NCBI GenBank assembly: GCA_014925825.1 | Contig: JACGCK010000022.1 | Location: 186,001-250,000 of the forward strand | DNA: 64,000 nucleotides | Direction of reading: 5' to 3' | From: Pholiota molesta | Taxonomy: Eukaryota; Basidiomycota; Agaricomycetes; Agaricales; Strophariaceae | Shown here: piece by piece, positions 49,263 to 61,120 of the stretch | Numbering within the stretch: position 1 is the stretch's first letter | Layout of the letters: each line of letters starts with the position of its first letter | Program-made: the position numbers and the translations under genes | Notes under the pieces: generated by a model | What the model saw: only the letters and a program-made list of their open reading frames with translations | The model's database searches: none | Told to the model about the DNA's origin: nothing

Positions 49263-50153
49263 GCTCTCCCTGTTGTGCGCTCATATCGCCCATGCCCTAG
49301 CTGTATGCTTCTCCCATATAGTAACCAGTGCCTCCATGGGTCCCGGCTGTAATAATCACAACGTCTTTTGTGTTTTGTCCTTGTCAGTGCTATGGAAATA
49401 TTGAAGGTTCCTACCTTTTAGAACTCATAATAACCGTGTACAACCGACAGGTCGCATCCCGGCTTCTACACTTATACACATCCCGGCTCTAAACCTTTGC
49501 TCTGAATCACGGCAAAAAACAAAAAAAACAATCCTTCCTATAACCAACTATTCTACTGAAATACCACTCGCCAAAATCATGGAGGCAAAAATAGCCCATT
49601 GGTTCTTAACGTCAGGTGCTCTCTTCCGTGCTGAACTACTCGGAGTACTCCTACCTACTTCTGCAAAACTTCGGAGGCTTTCGAAGGCACCTAACTTCTT
49701 CTCCCTGGGACTGACCATCGACGCATCATGGAGGCTCCATAGAGTATCTCTCTAAGTGTCATCCGACCATGTCAGCTAGCACCCTCCTTTGCAGTCGCCA
49801 TCCGTTCTCTCAGAGCTGCTTCTTCATGCCGCTTGCACGCATCACCGGGCGCATGACTCTATCGACTGACTGACGGCTAACGCAGATTCAAAGCACTGTT
49901 TCTTCTAACCGGACCGCTAGAGGACGTACAGTTTAATTGGAATAATGACATCCATAATCTGCCGACCAACCATGGAGCGGACATGCTGCATAGACCACAA
50001 ACAGTGTCTTCTGGTACATGTCGCGGGTAATCGTCTGAAAAATTATGTTCTTCAAAATGTACTTAAAGACGCCCTCAGAGCTGTTTGAGAAGCTACGTTG
50101 CATCCTAAAACCATATCTGTGTCCAGGCATCACCAAACGAATCTTCAGTAATA
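49263..50153. other. intergenic, 5' of the GH12 gene
   Basis: No coding motif was seen on either strand. The only notable composition is an A-rich patch at about 49507-49530. An open frame from 50045 runs into the GH12 frame without the expected signal peptide; see the GH12 entry. Confidence 0.4.
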
Positions 50154-51185
50154 ATGTTCTCCTCAGCCAAATTCCTTGCGCTGGTTGGCCTCATCCCTTC
50201 GTCCTCGCTGCCCCCACCGCCGAGCTCAGCACGCGGGCGGCGACTATCGACACGTCATCGCACTGCGGTACTTCTACTAGCCTTGCTCTAACAAGGAAAA
50301 GCAATACTGATACACATATCTCAGGCCAATGGGACTCCGTCGCTGCAGGTCAATACTCCCTTATCCTTGACCAGTGGGGCCTTTCCGGCGCGTCCTCTGG
50401 ATCTGACTGTGCGCAGCTCACATCCTTGAGCGGGACCACCGTTGCCTGGAAGACCACCTGGACATGGACAGGCGGTAGCGGCGTCAAGAGCTTCACAAAC
50501 ATGCAGCTCGATAGCGGCCTTAACAAGCAGTTATCTGCGATCAAGAGTATTCCTGTACGTCCCTTCTTTCAGTGTTCTTGCATGACCATGTTCTCACTCG
50601 AGTCTATCCATCTCATTTCAAGGCTACCTGGAATTGGTCTCAATCATCCTCGGGTACTGTTGTTGCTGACGTCGCCTACGATTTATTCACGTCTTCGACC
50701 TCCGGCGGAAGCAATGTTAACGAAATCATGATCTGGCTCGCCAACTTCAACGCTGGCCCCATTTCTGCGGTCTACAACTCAAACGGCACACCACAGCCGA
50801 TCGCCAGCGGCATATCGCTCGCCGGACATACATGGTTCGTCTTAAAACATAAAATCGCACTTCAATATAGTATGTTGATTGGAACGATGTTTTGTAGGAA
50901 CCTCTACTCGGGCTCGAACGGCGCCAACAACGTATTCTCTTTCCTCCCCGCTAGCGGCACTATCACGAGCTTCAGCGGTGATATCAACACTTTCTTGCAA
51001 TACCTCACTGCACACGAAGGCGTCAGTACGTCCCAATTCTTGACGACGGCCCAGGGAGGGACCGAAGCCACCACCGGATCTGCCACTTTGACCACGTAAG
51101 TTTTGAATGTTTATAACGCTGAGTTTTATTTAATACCTCGTCTTGCCCTCGTCATAGATCGGCGTACAGCTTGGTGATTAACTAA
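50154..51185 (+). CDS. GH12 endoglucanase / xyloglucanase, secreted
   Basis: This is a retaining glycoside hydrolase of family 12 acting on cellulose, beta-glucan or xyloglucan outside the cell. After splicing the core reads [19 protein letters not shown], then [37 protein letters not shown] (nucleophile Glu), [35 protein letters not shown], and [16 protein letters not shown] (acid/base Glu), ending SAYSLVIN with TAA at 51183-51185. Four short introns include one at about 50268-50324. The N-terminus is split between frames: [14 protein letters not shown] (a good signal-peptide start, ATG at 50154) is one base out of frame with [15 protein letters not shown], which should follow it, near 50195. 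A missing base is the simplest explanation; otherwise the enzyme would lack secretion. It converges with the GST gene, 49 bp apart. Confidence 0.88.
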
Positions 51186-51234
51186 ATATATTAGCCAGTG
51201 ATGTTGCTCGTGTGTCAATACAAAAGTCCGCGTG

Positions 51235-52071
51235 CTATGCTACTGAGCTTTTCATCGGGGGACCTCCCAGCTCCATCCACTCGTGGAATGCATCGAAATA
51301 TTGTGCCCACCGCCCTCCATGCCACGAACATATCCTCACCCATGCATCATGTGGGCTAAGGCATTTGATGAACATCATGCATCCACACAATGCAAAATCC
51401 ATAAACCTAACCCGGTCGCCCATAAAAAACTTCCCCATCTCGTTCTTATCAATCATGTCCCCAAGACACTTGAAGTGTTGTTCCAAGCGCCTCCACGACG
51501 CTTCACGTTCCACGCCCCTCCTTTCAATCTGCTCGAATGCCTTCCCATACACTCTTTCGAATTTACACCGTAATTCCGCCTTGTCCATCTCAATTTTGGA
51601 CGCATAATGAGCATTGGCGGCTATCTCCGGTACCACCCATATAATCTTCATCAATATGCCCAGATTGAATTGCACCTGCATCTCGCGCGTGCCAGGTGGG
51701 AAGAGGGCGGTGTCTGGCGAAGCTGCGGGGTACGTGCGCTCGAGATATTCGATGATGGGGATGGAGTCGGACAGGACGACCGGGTGCGCGGGATTGGTGC
51801 GGTCGATAATCGCAGGGAGCGTATAGTGCGGACGCCCATCTGGCTTTGTGGCAGTAGGACCGATGCCAAGCGACTTGCATGTCGCCTCGATTCTCGTCGT
51901 CGGCACCCACTGATTTTGGAATTTGAGCCTTTTGTAGTTCAGGACCATTCTATTCCAAGTCCACCAAGACGCCGTCGCGATTAAGCTTTAAGTATTGATC
52001 TGTGCATAGCTGAAATGATTGACATACCTAGCGTTGGCGGGAACCTCGCGGCAGGATTCTGACTTCGACAT
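51235..52071 (-). CDS. glutathione S-transferase-like protein
   Basis: The protein has a thioredoxin-fold N-terminal domain and an all-helical C-terminal domain; the family conjugates glutathione to electrophiles or has lyase-type roles. The first exon, MSKSESCREVPANAR, is joined across an intron (about 51986-52026) to SWWTWNRMVLNYKRLKFQNQ, a recognisable fungal GST start. Then come YTLPAIIDRTNP...VVLSDSIPIIEYLERTYP, the cis-Pro/Ser glutathione-binding region, and a C-terminal domain with GDRVRFMDFALCGCMMFIK. It ends PPMKSSVA at 51235. Only one intron is seen. It resembles Ure2p/etherase-like GSTs widespread in wood-decay fungi. The 5' end is only about 60 bp from the GC-rich fragment that starts in the opposite direction. 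Confidence 0.85.
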
Positions 52072-52124
52072 TTTGATTTGGTCCACCCGCGTCGGAGATT
52101 CGCCCGGCCTCGGTCGGTCTTTCC

Positions 52125-52511
52125 GTGAGCGTTGATCTCAGCCAAGACCTGCCCCGCCGCTCACACAGGCCCGGTCGCCGCCATCGCGACCCAGGAGTTC
52201 ACATGCGCGCTCGGGCGCGATGCCCCGCTGGGCATAGAGGACATGGTCGAGAACGCGCTCTACGGGACAATGCCAAAGCTCCTGCAGTCGACGCGGGCGT
52301 GGACGCCCAGAGCGTGGACGGGTGGCACGGGCTCGTCCCCGCGTACCTGCGCATCGAGCTGGCGGGGGCAAGCTCTCTGGAGCGCGCGCCACCGGCGGTG
52401 CCCGATTTTTGCACGGATGCGGGCGCGCGACTGCCGGCGGAGCTGGTCGAGGAGATCGTGCGCCGTGCGGCGGCGGAGGACGGCGCGCCCGCGGGCACTC
52501 AAAGCACATAA
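52125..52511 (+). pseudogene. GC-rich orphan coding fragment with a frameshift
   Basis: Two overlapping plus-strand frames appear to be halves of one coding sequence: ATQEFTCALGRDAPLGIEDM and VENALYGTMPKLLQST in one, then VDGWHGLVPAYLRIELAGAS and ARLPAELVEEIVRRAAAEDG in the next frame, to a TAA near 52509. Codon third positions are almost all G or C, and the segment is visibly much richer in GC than its neighbours. No family is recognised. There is no room for a 5' part because the GST gene diverges 60 bp away. It may be the relic of a gene tail or a segment moved here. Confidence 0.4.
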
Positions 52512-54006
52512 GATAGCCTGATGCTATAGAGCAGCATATATACTTGTCATCTGTCTGTAGATAGGTTCAATAGTTGTGCAAATGTAAGAACATGCATTAT
52601 TTCTGCATTATGACCGTTTTTATGTATTTTTTATGCACTTTGGGCTCGCTTAGTAGGACAACTTAGACACACATGCTGCATATGCATGATAGCTCGGTGT
52701 GTGCACTCCATTGCATCCCAATGTGTTTTGGAAATCGCCAGGCAAACATCATGCGAGCCCTCGGTAAAAGCCTCAACTCGGTGGGCTCGGACACTCTGAA
52801 CATTATATCTGACATATCACCATGTTCTATGTGTTTGTCCTATGTACTTCTTTCTTGGTGCATTCGATACAACACCTAATTTATGTACCATATCCTGTCC
52901 ACCTACAACTGTTTGTTACCCTTTTCTTTGCCTACGACACATTTTCGTCGTGCTGTACTTATATTCTCGTACAATTTGCATACTCAATCTGGTGCTCAGT
53001 CATTTGTACCTTGAACTACCCCGTGCGTGTTTCTAATATATGTAATGCTTGTTATCAACAAGGATCGGATAAGATATACAGAGCATTTATCAATCAGTTA
53101 CCCCAAACAAAAACAGGGGAATGATTTGAATACATAACACATGTTACTCACCGCAGATGTTGTAAATATACATGCGCGCCGCGTTGGGCGCTTATTTGCA
53201 GCTCATTTAGTGTGAATTTTGTAACTCCCTTGCATCCTCCTTAGAGAATAATGTCAAGGCTGAGACTGCATTCTTTACAACCCAATGGTGCAATGTCATG
53301 TTAGGTTGCACTTACTTAGACTCTCAATTCAACTTGATTTTAACAGTAAACACTTAGCAAGTGCTTAGCGTGATGAGCATCATATGTATTCTACTTTTTT
53401 TTTTTTAGCCAAGGGGGCAGCGGAGAACTTGAATTTAATTCCTATGAATGATTAATCATTCCATGTACATATGCCTAACCGTGCAGAACGCGATGAGCGC
53501 GCGGTGGCTGGCGTCGCGCCCAAGTCAAATATAATCACGTGACCATGACAAATCACGTCCGAAGGCCGGAAATACGGTGACAGGACGGCCCAGGCCACCG
53601 GTCGAATGGTGGAAGGCGAATTGAGTTGGGAAATTCCTGCCGCGAGGTTCCCGCCAACCTTACATACCGGACTTTCCAGACATGGGGGATACTGGATACT
53701 GAAGGGAACTTGGGATGTCGAGGAGGATGATATCTGTGGACATTATGAACAATAATGAATGGATGCTTAAATCCCAAGGCATGAACGAGGTTATTTTATA
53801 CGTCGCGGATCTCTGGAGACCTGAGCAACGAGATGTCTCCGCATCAACAACTCAACGGCAGCTACGAAGTCTCATGGAACGGTGATTCTGATAAGGTGGT
53901 TGCATGAATAGTGGTCCTATGGGGAAACTTAGCCAATCTGGTATGATTTGCATACGAGCTTATTACGAGCCTGTAATGTCATAATTACTAGGTTCTTGTG
54001 GATTTA
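52512..54006. other. intergenic, low-complexity AT-rich DNA
   Basis: No supportable gene. Short hydrophobic frames at 52673-53124 reflect AT-rich codons. A run of about 14 T lies at 53393-53406. Two CACG motifs, one within TCACGTGACC, lie at about 53535-53560. Confidence 0.45.
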
Positions 54007-54117
54007 CCTATAGGCAGGGGGCTGTCAACGGAAAACTCCGAAGACTCAACCTCCACGAAGTTGGCCAGTTCAGGTATCCGAGGTCCTTTCCGCTTCGGGC
54101 GAAGCCAGGGGTCCCGC
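54007..54117 (+). repeat. left inverted repeat of the 54-55 kb element
   Basis: Matches the reverse complement of 55020-55130, including GAAAACTCCGAAGACTCAAC and ending in GGGGTCCCGC. Mismatches cluster in the inner third. Confidence 0.85.
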
Positions 54118-55019
54118 GCCCAAGATAAGATTATTTTCCTGACATCTGATCGCAACTGATTGGGTTGATACTCACCTCGTACATGTTGGAACGCGCCTCT
54201 CCAGCCCCGAATCTTATCGCTCCCATACCAATCACTTGGTATCGCAAATTGACAAGCTTCCTCGACCGACGACGCTCGGGAAATATTCAGGTTAATTTTG
54301 GAGAACGCGAAAGCCGCATATCGGGCTGCGTCACCTTCTCCAGCACCAATCCAATGATGCCTGCCCACATCTGGCTGACATCTGGCGCACCTTGGCGGGC
54401 AGCGGCGCGGGGTGGGTCGTCTCGCTACTCTGTTCACAAAATCCATCTCGGTCTTCAAAGCCAGCCCAGAATTGTCGTACATGGGTGGCTCTGACAATGG
54501 CGATCAGCTGCAGTCATACAGCCAGGTGGAAGAATCACAGCTACCTCTCAGCCGTCGGGCACTGCTTCGACATCGGAAATACTATCTCGCGCACGCTCGC
54601 GATATACTCGAAGTACGCGGAATGTGTGAACGAGGCACAGAGAGCTAACACGAGCGCTGGTAATGGGAGCCTCTTGCGCCACCGTGTGCTCCTGATCGGG
54701 CTTGCGTACTGGAGGGACGACTTCCGCATCAAAGAGTACGCGAAGCAGAGCATTATAGAGGTGTCGTCCGGACGCCACGATTGCGACGAAGAGCATTCAA
54801 GTACACTCTTAGGTAGCCTTTGGGTGGCCATGTTCAGATGAAGTTGTGGGGTTCAAGTTGGTGAATATATAAAGTATGATACAGAGCTATTACATGTACA
54901 CTTAGACGATCTATGTATTTACATAAACACTCTAATGCAAGTTCTGGAGAGGTGGGTCTGTCCAAGGTTTTCGCAGTGCCTCCTCTCGATTGACCTGGCA
55001 ATAGGGAGCGGCCCGTCGG

Positions 55020-55130
55020 GCGGGACCCCTGATTTCGCCCGAAACGGATAGGACCTCGGATACCTGAACTGGCCAACTTCGTGGAGGTTGAGTCTTCGGA
55101 GTTTTCCGTTGACAGCCCCCTGCCTATAGG
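55020..55130 (-). repeat. right inverted repeat of the 54-55 kb element
   Basis: Inverted copy of 54007-54117 with four substitutions. Confidence 0.85.
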
Positions 55131-57223
55131 CCAAACAAAAACAGTCGGCTATAACTTACGAGCTCAAGATTACCGGACGGAAGAACGTGGTCCAAAAATT
55201 TCTTGACCCGAGGGATCTCTTCAACAAGTCCTAAACTCGTTTAAAATTGCATTGATAGCGGCTGAACGGAACGTTGAACTTTTTCATCATACCCGGCGGC
55301 GTGCTCTCACAGTGAAGATTGTACGCGTGCGTCATGCGCGTGAATTCATTACTACATTAGTGGATCTAAAGTTAGAACATCTCTGTAAAGCACGCGTTTT
55401 TGTGCCACTATGAATCAATTTCGTCATCCATTGGCAGGCAATATCCTGGTACCACTAAATAGATGAAAGTTAGCATCGGCGCATCATCACTAATTAGATT
55501 TTATTTGAGTATGCTTCCAATAGTCGTGGATCTGGCTCTCTACCAAATTGCGGCCAATATTGTCAGATGCTCTACGCTGGCTTTGAGGCAACTCGAATCC
55601 TCTGCTCAGTGTGCTTTTACAAAAAAAAAAAATCCAGAAATAATTGATTATAGATAGCGTTCTCTATTCTACCTTTTGATGGCTTGTAGGGTTTCTAACT
55701 TGTTGTATGTTGGCGATCCATATTCACATCTGAATGGCCTTCAAGCTTTTATGTACGGTTTTGTCGCCAATGCACCGTAATTTCAATGTGTACTAAGTGT
55801 GGGAGGTCCGTACATTAAAGCTTATGGTTTGTCCAAACCTCAAAGTGTCGCCCCACGGACTTTGGCATCACCGCCGAAAGTCATACTTATGTATGAGAAA
55901 GTGTATTTGAATTGATTTTCACATGTACCTGTTATCCCACCAGCTGATGCAAGAAACCGCGTTATATTCTTTGCATAATTGTGTCCATTACATTACATTA
56001 AGAAAAGTTCGCTGCTCTTCTAGCTTTGTTTTCGTTCAGTGACTGATCACTAATCCTCAAAACCTGATCCATCAATTTTGCGAATATGGAAAGGAACCAC
56101 AACGCTCATTCCACTGACTTTGACAGGCCTTACAGAGTTGACAGATCAATTGTGCCCTCATGCTGCAGATATATTGGGCATAAATTCTCCGAGCAATGTT
56201 CTCATTAGTGCCGATGTACCGATGCCACACCAATACGGTATCCTGACAACTGCTACGGAAAGACAGCGCGGCTACTGTATCCATAATGTTATTTCCTGCT
56301 TAACAGCCAAAAATTACAGCATCTCTATATTGTATTTTAACGATCCACAAAATACCCTCTCTCTACTTGACAAATCCTACGGAGCAAAATTTGAATTTGA
56401 TAAAAATTTGCAGAAAACAATAGTGAAATGGGTCGCTCGCTCTAGCATCCAATTCATATAAAGGTTATCGCTGAACTGTCTTAGCCTGCGATAAGAAGTG
56501 TGCATCGAGTAAAAGTTATCTTTACCACGCCGTGACTGACGGGGTGGTAATCTTCATTCAAATGTGTTTGCTTCTCTGATGTATCAGTGGCGATCTGTCG
56601 CAAACGCGCGAATAAATCCTCCAAAAATAGCACAAAGAGCTGCGCTCGGCACAGCCGACTGGGCGTTATGGGATAAAATGCCAATAATTATACGACTGAA
56701 CTGCGAACAAACTGTGTATCAAATGTAGGTCCCTGGTTGTTGGCGCTTTGACCTTGGCTGGGAACATCTATCATAAGATTTTATACACAGTGAAAGTCAA
56801 ACATCTATCTATCCATCGCGCTGATTAATACTGCTCCCTGACTGTTGAGGAGCAGGCGTTATTTTTACTTATTCAGATACTTACAGGGCATTATTCCTTT
56901 CACGCCTGCCAATTTTCAAGTCTGTAAGCGCTATTGATTCGAGACTTCTCCGTGGTCTCTTCGAGCACCTTTTAATGTCATAGTTATGAATCTGCGTTTT
57001 ATTCATTGCATGTGTTCAGAAAAAAATACGAAACACCGCATGCATCGTTGTCTGCCTTGAGAAACCATGTGTCAAACTAAGGGCAAATGATGGGTCATGA
57101 TATATGCATGATAGGTGATTGGAATTAAGCGGTCCCAATATTTGGTCTCTTTTTTCGGGATAACTGATTGCTTGATGGATGCACAGAACATCACGAGTTG
57201 ACGTCTTGACTGTACATAGTCCC
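55131..57223. other. intergenic
   Basis: About 2.1 kb without a recognisable gene. A 127-codon plus-strand frame at 56078-56461 lacks an ATG near its 5' end and has no motif. An A run occurs at 55620-55631. AT-rich sequence follows up to the membrane-protein gene. Confidence 0.35.
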
Positions 57224-58678
57224 ATGGGTGCGTAAAATTCGTATATCTTAACCCAATTGTTGCTGTGCTAAATTGATCGCCCCGACTCCTCCTGGCTCGG
57301 CGCCTCCCAACGTCGAAGTCCTACCATTCCTTTCCTTCTTTTTTATCGTTGGATTGGCAGTCAAGGACTTAATTGGCCATGGACGCTACTGTGGACTGAG
57401 TCCTCAGCACGGAAGCCAGGCGAATTTTGATGGCATGATGGTGTCTGCATTGGCGTATGGTTCGTAAACCGGACTACAGTAGCTCACAGGGTTTCTTATA
57501 CATTAATTATCTATCTATTAGGAGCCATGATCATGCTCTACATTCAGATCACTCAAGTGATGCTTCGTCGTCCCAAGCGCGGCGGCCATACCTTCTGGTT
57601 CATCATCATATATGCGAGCATTCTCTTCCCTTTAACAACGATAGCGTTTTCTGCGAAGTTCAAATTCGTCGAGGCACTATACGTGGCACTACCAGATTAT
57701 ATTGGAGGACCCGATCAGTATTGGGAAGACCATTCTGGAGATTTATCTAATATAATGAGTCAAGCATGGTATGTGTTTCATTTTGGTTCAGTAGAAGATA
57801 CAGACCTCATCTAATCCCAACCCAATCAAGTATCACAATGATCCTTGGTTCGGAGATGGCATAATGGTCAGCTTTACTACCTAGAATGGTATCTTAAACA
57901 TGAGCTAAAGCCTGACCCAATGGTAGCTCTATCGGCTAATGGTCATTTGGAACTACGAATGGAAAGTCCTCGTTTTGCCCGGGCTTATATATGTGACTCG
58001 AATTGGTGAGCGCTCGTTTTTAAATAATCCTGACAAGTTCCTAACGACGCTATTCCGAAAATCTCAGGATTATCCATCCCGATCCTCCTTGGTCTAACGC
58101 GCCCTCATGAGAATATGACGCGGACCGACTTATACATGCTGGTATTCTACTGCCTTTGCCTAGGGCTCAACATCATCAATTCGGGCCTGATTATTCTGCG
58201 TCTCTATATGATGCGTCACAAGGCGGAACAGGTTCTGGGTACTCTTCAAGCATCTCTGTATAATTCATCCACCACCATGTTTGTCGAGAGCGGCTCTTTT
58301 TTCACTCTATGGAGCATGATATACATGATCACAAGGACAAGAAAGAGCTGGGTACAAGATATCTTCCTGCAACCATATTCTTACATTATTGTGAGCCCTT
58401 TTGCGTTCATTTCTTGTCTGATTCGAGATACTGAGCGATTTTAGGCCGTGACGAGGATGTTGATCATACTACGAATGGCCCAAGGACGAGCGTGGTCCAA
58501 AGATATCATCACAGCGGCAGACGACGGTGTTCTTGATTGGCAGGTTTCCTCTTCAAGCAGCGGCAGACTCGAGATGCAAGGGCAGATGATGGCGGGGCAG
58601 TGGCTACCAAAGAAATTCTTGGAGGATTCGTTTAACAGCTCGAAGAGCACGCTGCAGCACAATGGAAGGGTCCGATAA
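57224..58678 (+). CDS. Agaricomycete multi-pass membrane protein, function unknown
   Basis: This is a hydrophobic protein with about seven membrane segments and a short cytosolic tail. Landmarks are VLPFLSFFFIVGLAVKDLIG, MMVSALAYGAMIMLYIQITQ, RPKRGGHTFWFIIIYASILF, LMVIWNYEWKVLVLPGLIYV, LNIINSGLIILRLYMMRHKA, FVESGSFFTLWSMIYM and AVTRMLIILRMAQGRAWSKD, then ITAADDGVLDWQVSSSSSGR. The tail is Ser/Gln/Met-rich and ends HNGRVR at 58678. Similar proteins are abundant in mushroom genomes and carry no assigned role. The 5' end is unclear: the N-terminal frame has a stop upstream and no ATG. The best solution is an ATG at 57224 spliced near 57313 directly into VLPFLSF. Five or so introns are present. 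Confidence 0.72.
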
Positions 58679-59272
58679 CTAGATTGATTGTACTACCACA
58701 CTAGCAATGGAAAATTGCGTATACCTTATTACTTACCCGTATCTAAGTTGATCGATCAACCCATGGCGCTCCGATTAGTAGACTTTAGTAGAATTATTAT
58801 AGGAATGACAAGATCGTTCCGAGCTTCTGCGGTATATCACGAACATGAGAAATGACTGAATATTTCTCCGACAGAGTCGTCATATTTACCGTGTAAGTGC
58901 GACAAAGTAAATTTTGTAAGATTCTGTACAACGCGCATGGATGTCCTATGCTTACCTTGAGTATATCCTGCTCAGATAGCATAGCAAAATACCTCCCGAC
59001 ATGGACTTGGTTTGGGAATAACTACTACATTCGAATTATGGAGCGGCGTGAAGTGAAGCTTGGGCGTCTATCAAGCCAGCTAGCCAAAAGTTCAAACGCC
59101 CAGGTGACCGTGACAGGCACTAAGAGAGACACGTGGTTGGTGACCGTTACATGACAATTGTTGGCGCAGCGGGCAGTGCCTCCCTTTGGCCACATTCCAT
59201 CTCACCTCTTTCCTCCTAACATCCATCTCGCAGCGGAACCAACGAGCGGGCGCTATCTGATATCACCCAAGC
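58679..59272. other. intergenic, 5' of the LAS17 gene
   Basis: No gene was found. Short motif-free frames occur at 58797-58982 (minus) and 58897-59154 (plus). The last 100 bp are pyrimidine-rich, as expected before a fungal start codon. Confidence 0.4.
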
Positions 59273-60930
59273 ATGCCCTCGCAGTCGACACTCAGCGATG
59301 ACGAGAAGGCCAAAGTCAAGAGCATTGTCTCTGCACCCTCGCACAAGATTGTATACGCTGCGCTAGCTCGAATATATTATGCGTATCCGCAGCCTGGAAA
59401 ATGGGCGTATTCAGGACTTCAAGGGGCTCTTGTATTCTCTACGGACAATAACAAGAATACCATGCACTTCAAGATGGTCGACCTCGATGGAACAAGGGGC
59501 GTCATTTGGGATCAGGAGCTATATGAAGGTTTCGAGCTGAACCAAGACAGAGCTTTCTTTCTGTCATTTGAGGGTGATGTTTGTATTTCCTCCTTACATT
59601 TATGTTACATTATCTTATCATTCCTAGAAATGCATGATTGGTTTTGTGTTCGCAGATGAATCGGAAGCGAAGACCTTCAATAAAAAGGTCAAGAACCGCA
59701 AAGAATCAAAGTCTTGTGCGTGCTTCTCCTTTCCAAACGTGTCTCATGCGCTTACGTATTTTCAGCAAAACCAAAGGCAGAGAAGAAGAAGAAGGCTGCG
59801 AAGAATGGCAAGATCGACAAGTCGATGATTTCGGGCCCCAAATCAGGTTCTTTCATCCACGTCGCGCACATGGGCTACGACGCCGAATCTGGGTTTACTT
59901 CGAAAGGTGTCGACCCATCTTGGACAGCTTTTCTTGGCGACTTGGAAGGCAGTGTGCCCAAAGAGGTGATTGCGCGTGAAATGGAATACATCAAAACTTT
60001 TGTTCGCGACTATCCTACCCAAAAACAACAAGCACAGCAGGCAGCGCCCAAAAAGCCAAAGCCACCCCCTCCTGCTCCAAGACGGCATGTCGCTAACGGA
60101 AGTGCATCCTCACAGACGTCGCCCGTATCTAACGCCCCTCCGCCACCTCCCATCCGAAGCAGTGCGCCACCGCCGCCGCCGTCACGTCCGCCTGCACCGC
60201 CGCGAGAAATCAACCTCCGCCTCCGGAACAAACACCAATCAGCCCTGCAGAAACAGCGACGCCGCCACCACCACCACGAAGACCTGCTCCTCAAACTCAT
60301 GCGCCACCTCCGCCGCCGGCTCGACCACCACCACCACAAGCAAGCGGACCTCCAGCACCGCCTGCGCCGCCACCTCGCCCATCAGCCGGTCCGTCAAGAC
60401 CTCCACCTCCGCCTGTGCGACCAGCACCACCGTCAACCTCGGCTGCACCCCCTCCTCCGCCGCCACCGCCGCCACCGCCAGTTCCTGGTATCTCTGCGGG
60501 AGGGGGACCTCCTCCCCCGCCCCCTCCTCCGCCTCCGCCGCTTGGTTTCAGTGGCGGTGGTGGTGCGTCCCCGCCATCACCTCCAATCCCGCCTCCCGAT
60601 GAAGGGTATACCCCCCTTCCAAGGCTCCACTACCCCCGCTCAACCTGGCCGATCCGACCTCCTAGCTCTATCCAAGGAATGGGTGTGCACGCTCTGAAGA
60701 AGACAAACCCAAACACCCAGCCCGGTCGCGTTACTCCACCTGGAGACTCCGGGTCCGGGAGCGCCCTCGCAGCCGGCGCTGCGGTGGGTGCTGCCGCTGG
60801 AGGCGCAGCTGCAGCTGCAGGTGGGGGAGGAGATCTGACCTCTGCGCTGGCAGCCGCTTTGTTGGAGCGCAACAAGCGGTTGGGCGAGAGCGATGACGAG
60901 GAGGAAGATGATGACGATGACTGGGACTAG
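59273..60930 (+). CDS. LAS17: WASP/Las17-type actin nucleation-promoting factor
   Basis: The protein activates the Arp2/3 complex at endocytic sites. Domains in order: an EVH1/WH1 domain from about 59330 (IVYAALARIYYAYPQ, GLQGALVFSTDN, IWDQELYEGF, FFLSFEGD, MIGFVFADESEA) and a basic KKKKAAKNGK stretch. A CRIB-like segment follows (SGPKSGSFIHVAHMGYDAES, about 59830), then a very long polyproline region (60060-60600), a WH2 domain (GRSDLLA plus SIQGMGVHALKKT) and an acidic tail ending EEDDDDDWD with the terminal Trp that contacts Arp2/3. The frame changes at about 60204-60216, 60611-60616, 60641-60650 and 60661-60670. Each is explained by one missing base, three beside short homopolymers, and protein similarity is kept on both sides. 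I read these as assembly errors in a GC-rich repeat, not decay. Confidence 0.88.
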
Positions 60931-61120
60931 TTCTAATTTCTATTTTTTTTTATGACATGCTGATTGAGTGGGTTGAATGTACTGCTTTCAGCTTATTCTT
61001 ATCATCTTTGGAATACCCGATTTACTTATTTACACGCCGACTTACACATTCTTCTAAGATCCTCTTTATTATTATAATTCAGGCCATTCACACACTTTAC
61101 TGAATTCAAGGATGTTACAT

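Larger units (their letters stand above)
54007..55130. mobile_element. element with about 110-bp terminal inverted repeats, probably a non-autonomous DNA transposon
   Basis: Both ends carry CCTATAGGCAGGGGGCTGTC and continue as inverted copies of each other for about 111 bp with four mismatches. The CCTATAGG terminus is itself a palindrome and contains TA, so a TA target duplication with an element starting GGCAGGGGG is possible; the exact end cannot be fixed. The 0.9-kb interior has no transposase motif. It holds overlapping frames, among them a plus-strand one with NTISRTLAIYSKYAECVNEA and LLIGLAYWRDDFRIKEYAKQ, which could be captured or decayed coding sequence. Confidence 0.7.

Noticed and set aside
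56078..56461. 127-codon plus-strand frame
   Set aside because: No ATG near its 5' end, no motif, AT-rich surroundings.
60010..60475. minus-strand frames opposite the polyproline region
   Set aside because: Trp/Arg/Gly/Val-rich runs are the complement of proline codons in LAS17.
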